The notes beneath the pieces were generated by a model. The model had not been told where the DNA came from. It did no database searches and saw only the letters and a program-made list of their open reading frames with translations. From assembly GCA_014360995.1 (NCBI GenBank), contig JACIWL010000004.1, positions 34,206 to 81,447 on the forward strand: DNA of 47,242 bases, given 5' to 3'. Below are positions 41,251-47,242 of this stretch, in pieces. The position numbers and the translations under genes are program-made. Position 1 is the first letter of the stretch; every line of letters begins with the position of its first letter. This DNA comes from Candidatus Bipolaricaulota bacterium (GTDB taxonomy: Bacteria; Bipolaricaulota; Bipolaricaulia; Bipolaricaulales; Bipolaricaulaceae).

Positions 41251-42515
41251 CGCCGCATCCTCCGCGTCTTCTCCCAAGAAAGTCGCAGGAGCTCCTCCTT
41301 CGTCCAAGTTTCTTCTTTCCCGTTACGCACGATGTACACCCGGTCCATGCAGCAAATGCAGGGGTCAATACAGGCGGCGATGATGGGGATGTCCGCCACC
41401 TCCTGGTCCTCGAACATGGGGTACCAGCTTAGGAGGTTGGAGTACGTGGGAGCTTTCACCTTCCAGATCAAGGGGGATTCCTCCCCGGAGACGAGGCGCA
41501 CGTAGTGGATGACCTCGCCCCGCGGAGCCTCGTGCCAGCCCAATCCCTCCCCTTCCGCCTTCTTGAGGTGGGCAAGGAGAGCAGGGATCTTGGGGAAAGA
41601 GGTGATCTCCCCCTCCGGCATGTTCTCCAGGGCCTTCTCGATGATGTCCAGGGACTGCCCCACCTCGAGGAGGCGCACCACGATCTTGTCGTACACGTCG
41701 CCCACGGGGGTGAGGCCGTAGTCCGCGGGGGTGATGGCCTTCACTTCGAAGTCGGAATAAGCAAGGTAAGGCCGATCCTGCCTCACGTCTTTGCGCAGGC
41801 CGGAGGCGCGGGCCGTGGGGCCTACTGCGCACAGCTCCTCCGCCTCCTTCGGCTCCAGAATTCCCACCCCCCTGGTGCGGGCCTCCACGGTGGGATCGCG
41901 CAGAAACGCGTCCAGAAGCTCTTCCAAAAGCCCGCGATAATACCGGATGGCCTCCCAGACCCTAGGATACTGCTCAGGAGTGATATCCCTCCGCACCCCG
42001 CCAAAGATGGGGATCGCGTAGTTGATGCGGTTCCCAGTAAGCTCCTCCAGAATATCCAAGACCTTTTCCCGCACCCGCCAGGTGAGATGGAGCAAAGTGT
42101 CGAACCCAAGCTCGTGGGCCGCCACACCAGCCCAAAGGAGATGGGAATGGATGCGCTCAAGTTCGGAGATAATGACCCGGATGTATTGGGCCCTCGGGGG
42201 AACCTCAATCCCCGCGGCCCGCTCCACCGCCTGGGTGAAGGCGATGGGGTGGGAGACCGAGCAGATCCCGCAGATCCGTTCGGAAAGGTACAGGATCTGG
42301 ATGAGGTTTCGGCCCTGGCGCATGCCCATGAACTCGATCCCCCGATGGGCAAAACCCGTGCGGATCTGCACGTCCACGATGCGCTCGCCCCGCACCTGGA
42401 AGGTAAAGCGAATGGGCTCCTTCAGGGCCGGATGGATCGGGCCAATGGGGACCTCAAACACTTCCTCTAAAGCCCCATACTCCAGGTTCTCTCCCTCAGG
42501 ATTTCGCTCCATCAT
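41247..42515 (-). CDS. mbhL: Membrane-bound [NiFe]-hydrogenase large subunit MbhL
   Basis: A 422-residue group 4 [NiFe]-hydrogenase catalytic subunit (NuoD-like). Both nickel-binding pairs are present: RICGICSVSH near residue 80 and DPCICCMDR near residue 390. Complete cysteines argue for a real H2-evolving enzyme rather than the related sulfane reductase or complex I. HRGIEFMGMRQGRN precedes the first motif. ATG 42515 is preceded by GGGAG; the next codon is also ATG. It overlaps mbhK by 20 bases. Maturation genes (hyp) are not in the window. Confidence 0.95.
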   Translation of the reverse strand: MMERNPEGENLEYGALEEVFEVPIGPIHPALKEPIRFTFQVRGERIVDVQIRTGFAHRGIEFMGMRQGRNLIQILYLSERICGICSVSHPIAFTQAVERAAGIEVPPRAQYIRVIISELERIHSHLLWAGVAAHELGFDTLLHLTWRVREKVLDILEELTGNRINYAIPIFGGVRRDITPEQYPRVWEAIRYYRGLLEELLDAFLRDPTVEARTRGVGILEPKEAEELCAVGPTARASGLRKDVRQDRPYLAYSDFEVKAITPADYGLTPVGDVYDKIVVRLLEVGQSLDIIEKALENMPEGEITSFPKIPALLAHLKKAEGEGLGWHEAPRGEVIHYVRLVSGEESPLIWKVKAPTYSNLLSWYPMFEDQEVADIPIIAACIDPCICCMDRVYIVRNGKEETWTKEELLRLSWEKTRRMRR

Positions 42516-43029
42516 CTTTCTCCCACTCCACCATGCGCCGGATGAACTTTTCCAATTCCGGCTCATCCCGCCGCCAGGGGTGTACGGGAAGGTCGTCGGG
42601 CAAAAACACGTGATCCCGCCGGGGGATCCCGGGGAAGTCCACCCCCAAAAACTCGATCTTCTCCCGCTCCGTGGTCTCCGCCCCCGGAAGGATCCCGCAG
42701 ATCGAGGGCACCGTGGGGTCCTCCTTGGGGAGGAACGTGCGCAGAGTGACCATCACCTCCCCACCCTCCGTGCCAAAGCCCACGGCGAGGTGGTACAAAA
42801 GCTCAATCTTCTCGCCGGCATCGTGGCCGGTGATGATGGAGATGTGGAGGGGACCCAAAGCTTTCAGGGCCGCCACAGCCCGAGGAATGTCCTCCCGCGG
42901 CACCTCCGCCCAGATCTCTTCCACCGTCCACTTTTTGCTTACCCCCACCTCCCGCGGCCGAAGCTCATAACTTTGAAGCTTCTCCCCAAGGGCCCGAGAA
43001 AGCGCCGCCAGAACCTGTTCCGCCCTCAT
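42496..43029 (-). CDS. mbhK: Membrane-bound hydrogenase subunit MbhK (NuoC-like)
   Basis: A 177-residue hydrophilic subunit like the 30-kDa NuoC chain. GEKIELLYHLAVGFGTEGG and the C-terminal FLGVDFPGIPRRDHVFLPDD are the recognisable parts. It packs on MbhL. ATG 43029 overlaps the mbhJ stop as ATGA; the longer frame lies within mbhJ. Confidence 0.9.
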   Translation of the reverse strand: MRAEQVLAALSRALGEKLQSYELRPREVGVSKKWTVEEIWAEVPREDIPRAVAALKALGPLHISIITGHDAGEKIELLYHLAVGFGTEGGEVMVTLRTFLPKEDPTVPSICGILPGAETTEREKIEFLGVDFPGIPRRDHVFLPDDLPVHPWRRDEPELEKFIRRMVEWEKDDGAKS

Positions 43030-43454
43030 ACCTTGGCCCCCAGCTTCTCCAGTTTGGCCACGGCCTTCACCACCCCGTCGATGATGGCCTCTGGCCGGGG
43101 CGGGCACCCCGGAACGTACACGTCCACGGGGATGATGCGATCCACCGGCCCCACCAAGTTGTAGCTTTCGTAGAAGACCCCGGAGGTGGACCCGCAGCCG
43201 CCCACCACCACCACGGCCTTGGGATCCGGGGTCTGCTCGTAGATGCGCTTAAGCCGCTCGGCCATCATCCGGGTCACCGGCCCGGTGATCAAAAGAACGT
43301 CGGCGTGCCGCGGCGTCCCCACAAGCCTTATCCCAAACCGCTCCACATCGTAGCGGGGGGTCAAAGCGGCCACGATCTCGATGTCGCAGCCATTGCAGGA
43401 GCCCGTGGCCACGTGGAACACCCACAATGCCCGCTTGAACGCGGAAAGCCCCAT
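43026..43454 (-). CDS. mbhJ: Membrane-bound hydrogenase small subunit MbhJ (NuoB-like)
   Basis: A 142-residue small subunit holding the [4Fe-4S] cluster next to the NiFe site. Cluster cysteines are in GSCNGCDIE, VVGGCGSTSG and VPGCPPRPE. It starts MGLSAFKRALWVFHVATG, a short N-terminal helix region typical of the group 4 enzymes. It lies 9 bases after mbhI. Confidence 0.95.
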   Translation of the reverse strand: MGLSAFKRALWVFHVATGSCNGCDIEIVAALTPRYDVERFGIRLVGTPRHADVLLITGPVTRMMAERLKRIYEQTPDPKAVVVVGGCGSTSGVFYESYNLVGPVDRIIPVDVYVPGCPPRPEAIIDGVVKAVAKLEKLGAKV

Positions 43455-43463
43455 CCCCTCCTC

Positions 43464-43796
43464 CTACACCACCAACAAAAGCAACGCCACCCCAAGGACC
43501 ACCAAAAACCAAGCGGCGTAATCGTTGATGAGCCCGGAATGCCAATCCCTGAGCGGGCTAAGAAAAGGCCTAAGAGCTTCCACAAAACCCCAATAGAGGT
43601 GGGGTGCGCCCACGCGGGGGTTTTCGGCCTTTTCCCCGGAAAGGAAGGGCAGTTCTTGCTCTGTGCCGCGCTTATATTCCCGCCGGCCGCGAGACCAAAG
43701 GAGGATGGCGAGGATCAAAACGCCAAGGGCGGCCAACGTCCAGATGAGGGGCGTCCAGTAGCCATGCCCGGTGAAGATCTTGATGGTCTCTTCCAT
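43464..43796 (-). CDS. mbhI: Membrane-bound hydrogenase subunit MbhI
   Basis: A 110-residue protein with a hydrophobic helix at each end (LIWTLAALGVLILAILLW and AAWFLVVLGVALLLLVV) joined by a polar middle. In Pyrococcus MbhI bridges the antiporter and hydrogenase modules, and position between mbhH and mbhJ is the same here. ATG 43796 is one base from the mbhH stop. Confidence 0.85.
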   Translation of the reverse strand: MEETIKIFTGHGYWTPLIWTLAALGVLILAILLWSRGRREYKRGTEQELPFLSGEKAENPRVGAPHLYWGFVEALRPFLSPLRDWHSGLINDYAAWFLVVLGVALLLLVV

Positions 43797-43797
43797 C

Positions 43798-45336
43798 TCA
43801 GCCTCCCAGGACGGCGGCCAAATAGAGGGCACGGCCCTGCCAGAGGGCCTTCGCCGCCGGCGTCACGATCTCCTCCACAAAGAACCCCGGCACAAGCCCC
43901 AACACCAAAATCCCCACGACAAGAAGGCCAATGGACAAAAGGAAAACCCACGGGATTTTTCCCTCAACCTCGCCCCGCGGCCCCAAAAACGCCCCTTGAA
44001 ACGCCCGGGCGAATACGGCCAAAAGGAGGATGGAACAAAGCACGGCTATGGCCGTAAGGATCGGAGAGAGGCGGAAGCTCCCCTCGTAGATGAGGATCTT
44101 GGAGGCAAAACCGTTAAGCGGGGGGATCCCGGCCAGGGCCAGGGAAGCGAGGAGAAAGGCCAAGGCCACCTCAGGAAGCCCGTGCCCAAGCCCACCGAGA
44201 GCCCGCAGATCCCGCGTGCCTTTGGCCCACTCCACCGCCCCCACGCACAGGAAGAGGAGGCCCACGGTCAAGGCGTCGTTGAGCATGTGGAAGACCCCGC
44301 CCTGCATGGCCACAAAGCCATAATCGGGCCGGCCAGAAAGGGCTACCAAGCCCACGCCCACCCCAAGCATCATGTATCCGATCTGGGAGACGGCGCCATA
44401 GGCCACAAGCCGTCCCAAATCCGTCTGAACCAAGGCCATGAGCGCCGCCACCACCATCGTAAGAAGGCCCAAACTCACCACAAGCCAGCCCACCCCGGCG
44501 TCGGAAAGCCCGCCATAGAGGGTGAAGAGGACCCGCCAAAGCCCGTAGAGGGAGACCTGGGTATTCACCACCAAAAGGAGGGCCTTGGCGGCCGGGGCCT
44601 CGCCATAGGCGTCAGGAGCCCAAAAGTGCACGGGCGCGGCCGCGGCCTTCATGAGGAGCCCCGCCAAAAACAAGGCCAAACTTAACCGATCCACCACGGA
44701 GCCCCGGATTTGCGCCGAAACGTAGGCCAGGTTCAGGGCCCCGTACTCCCCGTAAAGGAGGGCCACCCCAAGGAGGAAGAAAAGGCCGCTTACGCTGAAA
44801 AGGAGCATGCTCTTAAACGCGGCCTCGGGAGCGCGGCTCGTCCACGTGCGAAATCCGATGATGCCGCAGGCGGCGATGCTTGTGACCTCCAAAAACACGA
44901 AGAAGTTGAAAAGGTCGCCAGTGTAGGCCATGCCGAGGATCCCGGCCAAAAGGAGGATGCCCAAGGTGAGGGAAAGGGTCTTTCCCTCCTCCTCCGGGAT
45001 GTACTTGAGGGCGAAAGGAAAAGCTACAAGGGCGATGAACCCAGCGATGAGCCCCATGAACGCGCTCATGGCGTCCACGGTGAGCATGATGCGGATGGGG
45101 AAGCCTCCGGGAGCAAGGGTTTCCTGGGGGTTTTTGGCGCCAAGGACGTAGACCCAAATGCCCTGGGTAAAAACGTGGGCCGCCACATAGCCCACGCATA
45201 CGCCCACAAAGAGAACCACAAGGAGAACCCAAAGGTCCCGCACCTTTCTATGGAGGCGGGCCAAAAGGGGAACGGCGAACCCCCCAAGGAGGGGAACAGC
45301 AATGGCCAAAATGGGCGCGTGGACGCTCATCGTCAC
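43798..45336 (-). CDS. mbhH: Membrane-bound hydrogenase subunit MbhH (MrpD/NuoM-like antiporter)
   Basis: A 512-residue protein with about fourteen helices, homologous to MrpD and the NuoL/M/N pumps. Conserved charged residues for ion translocation are visible: an early Glu in the FLEVTSIA helix, Lys in LLMKAAAAPVHFWAPDAYG, and the ALMALVQTDLGRLVAYG block. It is the main proton path coupled to Na+ export. Only one such subunit is present, as in Mbh. GTG 45336 overlaps mbhG as GTGA; ATG 45330 is an alternative. Confidence 0.94.
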   Translation of the reverse strand: MTMSVHAPILAIAVPLLGGFAVPLLARLHRKVRDLWVLLVVLFVGVCVGYVAAHVFTQGIWVYVLGAKNPQETLAPGGFPIRIMLTVDAMSAFMGLIAGFIALVAFPFALKYIPEEEGKTLSLTLGILLLAGILGMAYTGDLFNFFVFLEVTSIAACGIIGFRTWTSRAPEAAFKSMLLFSVSGLFFLLGVALLYGEYGALNLAYVSAQIRGSVVDRLSLALFLAGLLMKAAAAPVHFWAPDAYGEAPAAKALLLVVNTQVSLYGLWRVLFTLYGGLSDAGVGWLVVSLGLLTMVVAALMALVQTDLGRLVAYGAVSQIGYMMLGVGVGLVALSGRPDYGFVAMQGGVFHMLNDALTVGLLFLCVGAVEWAKGTRDLRALGGLGHGLPEVALAFLLASLALAGIPPLNGFASKILIYEGSFRLSPILTAIAVLCSILLLAVFARAFQGAFLGPRGEVEGKIPWVFLLSIGLLVVGILVLGLVPGFFVEEIVTPAAKALWQGRALYLAAVLGG

Positions 45337-45680
45337 CCCCGCAGGTCCCGGATCTTCCGGGCATCAAGGGTCCCCTTGTGGCGGTAGATGACCACAGCGA
45401 AGGCGAGCATGAGGGCAGTGGTGGCCACCCCAATGACGATGCTGGTGAGGGTCAGGGCCTGGGGCGTGGGAAGGACCATGGGCCCATCCGCTGGGGCATA
45501 GGTATAGATGGGGGGAATGCCCCCGCGCACATAGCCCAAGGACACAAGAAAAAGGTTGACCCCGCTCTCGATGAGTCCGATCCCGATCACGAGCTTAATG
45601 AGGTTCCTTTTGGTCACTAGGGTCCATAGTCCAAGGGCGACGAGGATCATGCACACCACAAACGGGAGGTTACCGATCAT
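45333..45680 (-). CDS. mbhG: Membrane-bound hydrogenase subunit MbhG (MrpC/NuoK-like)
   Basis: A 115-residue protein with three helices. LIKLVIGIGLIESGVNLFLV contains the conserved membrane Glu of NuoK/MrpC, and PTPQALTLTSIVIGVATTAL is the other signature. ATG 45680 follows GGAGGGG; the longer frame starts within mbhF. Confidence 0.94.
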   Translation of the reverse strand: MIGNLPFVVCMILVALGLWTLVTKRNLIKLVIGIGLIESGVNLFLVSLGYVRGGIPPIYTYAPADGPMVLPTPQALTLTSIVIGVATTALMLAFAVVIYRHKGTLDARKIRDLRG

Positions 45681-46119
45681 TTTCCCCTCCAAATAGGGCA
45701 AAGAGCAAAACCACGGCTCCCAGCCCAGCCAAGACCTTGAACCCCACGGCCCAGTTCATGAGGGGGAGAGTCCCGGCGGTGTTGAGCTCTCCGGGGTTGG
45801 GACCGTAAGGAACAGGGCCGCCGAAAAGCCCGCCGCTCCGGGCAAGGATGTTGGCGAAGAAAGTGAGGCCAAGGCCGAGGAAGCCCAAAGCGGCGAAGGC
45901 CACCCCGCCCAGGCTCTCCAACGCCGAAAGAAGGCCCTTCTTTTCCGCCAGGCGCTTGGCCCCAAACGCCACCAATACCATGGCCAACCCCGAGGCCGCC
46001 ACCGCCCCGCCCTGAAAGCCACCCCCGGGCGTGAGATGCCCGTGCATGATCACGTAACCCCCGAACACCAAGGAAATCGGGAAAAGGATGCGCGTGATGG
46101 TGCGGACGACGACGGTCAT
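45670..46119 (-). CDS. mbhF: Membrane-bound hydrogenase subunit MbhF (MrpB-like)
   Basis: A 149-residue four-helix protein. [19 protein letters not shown] near residue 26 is the MnhB/MrpB motif. It belongs to the sodium-translocating module. ATGA overlap with mbhE upstream, and 11-base overlap with mbhG. Confidence 0.94.
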   Translation of the reverse strand: MTVVVRTITRILFPISLVFGGYVIMHGHLTPGGGFQGGAVAASGLAMVLVAFGAKRLAEKKGLLSALESLGGVAFAALGFLGLGLTFFANILARSGGLFGGPVPYGPNPGELNTAGTLPLMNWAVGFKVLAGLGAVVLLFALFGGENDR

Positions 46120-46382
46120 TTCTTGAGCCTCCTCAGGATCAAAGCCACGCCGGTCACGGCCGTAAAGAGCACGGTGGCCTCGCCCAGGGTGTCGTAACCG
46201 CGGTAATCGAAGACGATGGCGGTGACCACGTTATTGGCGGCCAGCTCCGCCTGGGAAAAGCGGATGAAATACTCGTCCATCTCCCGGTACCTGGGCTCAC
46301 CGAAGGGCCGCAGGGCCACGGCCCCGAAGATGAGAAAGCCCGCGGCCAAACAAAAGGCGGCTAGCGCAAGCCACCACTTCAT
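46116..46382 (-). CDS. mbhE: Membrane-bound hydrogenase subunit MbhE
   Basis: An 88-residue protein with helices at both ends and the middle [20 protein letters not shown], which matches the C-terminal part of MrpA and Pyrococcus MbhE. The Glu of GEATVLF is a conserved ion-path residue. ATGA overlaps join it to mbhD and mbhF. Confidence 0.92.
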   Translation of the reverse strand: MKWWLALAAFCLAAGFLIFGAVALRPFGEPRYREMDEYFIRFSQAELAANNVVTAIVFDYRGYDTLGEATVLFTAVTGVALILRRLKK

Positions 46383-46630
46383 TCCTCTTCCTTTCTCCGG
46401 GTCTTCCAGATGGCCAAAAGGAAGATGGCCGTGGTGAGGGCCGCGCCAACCCCAGCCTGGGCAATGGCCACATCCGGCGCCTGGAGGAGGTAAAAGGCCA
46501 GGGACAAAAGGAGGCCCTGCGCCCCCAGGGCCAAGGCCGCGGCCAGGAGATCCCGCAGGACCACGGCCAAAACGGAAGTGATCACCACCATGACCAGGGT
46601 GGCGGTGAGCATCGCCGCCCAGAGGGTCAC
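46379..46630 (-). CDS. mbhD: Membrane-bound hydrogenase subunit MbhD
   Basis: An 83-residue three-helix protein (DUF4040-type). [20 protein letters not shown] and [17 protein letters not shown] carry the conserved Asp and Glu-like positions of this MrpA segment. GTG 46630 follows AGGAGG and overlaps the mbhC stop as GTGA; the much longer frame upstream is only mbhC read out of frame. Confidence 0.9.
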   Translation of the reverse strand: MTLWAAMLTATLVMVVITSVLAVVLRDLLAAALALGAQGLLLSLAFYLLQAPDVAIAQAGVGAALTTAIFLLAIWKTRRKEEE

Positions 46631-46965
46631 TTCCCCACCTCCTCCAGCCGGTCCACCACCGCCCGGAACGGCTTTATCCCTGCGCGATGGGCCGCGCGGG
46701 CCAGGGCATGGGAGCCCGTGGGGTTGGTGAGGAGAAGGAAAACCAGGGCCAGCCCAGCGCGGATGACCATGCTCAGCCCAACGGGGCCACCCCGCATCGC
46801 CCCATAAACCACGACGGCCAACACAGAGAAGATCGACCCAAACGTCGTGCACTTCGTGGCCCCATGGAGCCTGGTGTAGACGTCGGGGAAGCGGTGCAAG
46901 GCCACGGCCCCCAAACCGTTGAACACGGCGCCGATGGCCAAAAACACGTACATAAGGACCGTCAC
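46627..46965 (-). CDS. mbhC: Membrane-bound hydrogenase subunit MbhC (MrpG-like)
   Basis: A 112-residue MnhG/MrpG protein with three helices. [20 protein letters not shown] is the family motif. GTG 46965 overlaps the mbhB stop as GTGA. A 30-residue polar tail follows the last helix. Confidence 0.93.
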   Translation of the reverse strand: MTVLMYVFLAIGAVFNGLGAVALHRFPDVYTRLHGATKCTTFGSIFSVLAVVVYGAMRGGPVGLSMVIRAGLALVFLLLTNPTGSHALARAAHRAGIKPFRAVVDRLEEVGK

Positions 46966-47228
46966 CGAAGCCCCTCCTCCAAATACCGGGCAAGGTACAA
47001 GGTGCCCACAAAGGAAAGAAGGGCGTAAACCAGGGCCACGTCCATGATGATCACAAGATCAAGGGCAGCCCCAAGGAGGACCATCACGGCCACGATCAGG
47101 GTGTTGATGGTGTCCAGGGCCACGGCCCGATCGGCGGGGGTGGGGCCGATGGCCAAACGCAAGGTGCACACCAAAACGTAGGCCAAAAGGACGGCGGCAG
47201 CCACGGCAAGGGAAAGCTCCACGATCAT
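46962..47228 (-). CDS. mbhB: Membrane-bound hydrogenase subunit MbhB (MrpF-like)
   Basis: An 88-residue MnhF/MrpF protein with three helices; RLAIGPTPADRAVALDTINT is the signature, with the conserved Asp in the membrane part. ATG 47228 overlaps the end of mbhA as ATGA. Confidence 0.93.
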   Translation of the reverse strand: MIVELSLAVAAAVLLAYVLVCTLRLAIGPTPADRAVALDTINTLIVAVMVLLGAALDLVIIMDVALVYALLSFVGTLYLARYLEEGLR

Positions 47229-47242
47229 TCCGCCACCACCTT
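47225..47242 (-). CDS. mbhA: Probable end of mbhA (MrpE-like), cut by window end
   Basis: The minus strand reads KVVAE then TGA, ending four bases into the mbhB start (ATGA), exactly as other junctions in this operon do. The identity rests on gene order alone: mbhA precedes mbhB in Pyrococcus. Five residues cannot confirm it. Confidence 0.4.
   Translation of the reverse strand, partial: KVVAE

Noticed and set aside
41247-42515. Reading the cluster as sulfane reductase (Mbs) or complex I
   Set aside because: The large subunit keeps both N- and C-terminal CxxC nickel ligands and there is one antiporter-type H subunit, as in Mbh.

Overview
The window is a gene-dense, GC-rich piece of a thermophilic bacterial chromosome. 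Bacterial identity comes from uppS, cdsA, murF, folC, bacterial gyrB, infC, rpmI-rplT, rplU-rpmA, obg, glyQS and an RNase E/G. A sugar-binding protein with an ordinary (non-lipoprotein) signal peptide suggests a periplasm and therefore a two-membrane cell. The thermophilic call rests on a ttuB-ttuA-trmI operon, whose products stabilise the tRNA T-arm at high temperature. Several genes resemble those of Thermococcales archaea: an archaeal-type tRNA pseudouridine synthase (Pus10), a membrane-bound hydrogenase operon in the Pyrococcus gene order, and a 2-oxoacid:ferredoxin oxidoreductase. I cannot fix the phylum; a deep-branching thermophilic lineage such as Bipolaricaulota/Acetothermia or a relative of Thermotogota would fit, but that is a guess.

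Layout: 1-2088 (+) folC end, uppS, cdsA. 2074-3915 (-) tRNA-Pro, tldD, a thiamine-binding-like protein. 3968-8384 (+) pus10, a Cas4-like nuclease, korABC. 8381-10144 (-) tRNA-Val, a double P-loop kinase-like protein, a Cys-rich protein. 10179-13454 (-) a sugar ABC transporter with a hairpin after the binding-protein gene. 13557-23583 (-) a twelve-gene run metG-rplU-prp-like-rpmA-obg-nadD-infC-rpmI-rplT-glyQ-glyS-rng, in which infC appears to start with AUU and rng with AUC. 23649-24053 (+) ACT-domain protein; 24050-24496 (-) mscL; 24568-26498 (+) DUF554 and MFS proteins. 26391-30640 (-) sucC, an S55-peptidase-like exported protein, murF. 30770-32792 (+) gyrB and tRNA-Ala. 33058-35241 (-) fused trehalose-phosphate synthase/phosphatase. 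35276-36061 a decayed IS256-family element. 36154-37283 (+) a small exported protein and an MtfA-like peptidase. 37272-39184 (-) ttuB-ttuA-trmI. 39289-39864 (+) a Spy/CpxP-like exported protein. 39869-47242 (-) mbh hydrogenase genes, running off the window end inside mbhA.

How the genes fit together: KorABC would oxidise 2-oxoglutarate (or a related 2-oxoacid) to an acyl-CoA and reduced ferredoxin. A SucC-type ADP-forming ligase could harvest the acyl-CoA as ATP. Mbh would oxidise the ferredoxin, release H2 and build a Na+/H+ gradient. That is the fermentation logic of Thermococcales. Pus10, TrmI and TtuA/TtuB all act on the tRNA T-arm (U54/U55/A58).

Organisation: most co-directional neighbours overlap by the 4-base ATGA/GTGA pattern, and most convergent pairs also overlap, in one case by 108 bp. 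Several operon starts and all three tRNA genes have a -10-like box only 7-10 bases upstream of the start codon or mature tRNA end, which suggests near-leaderless transcripts.
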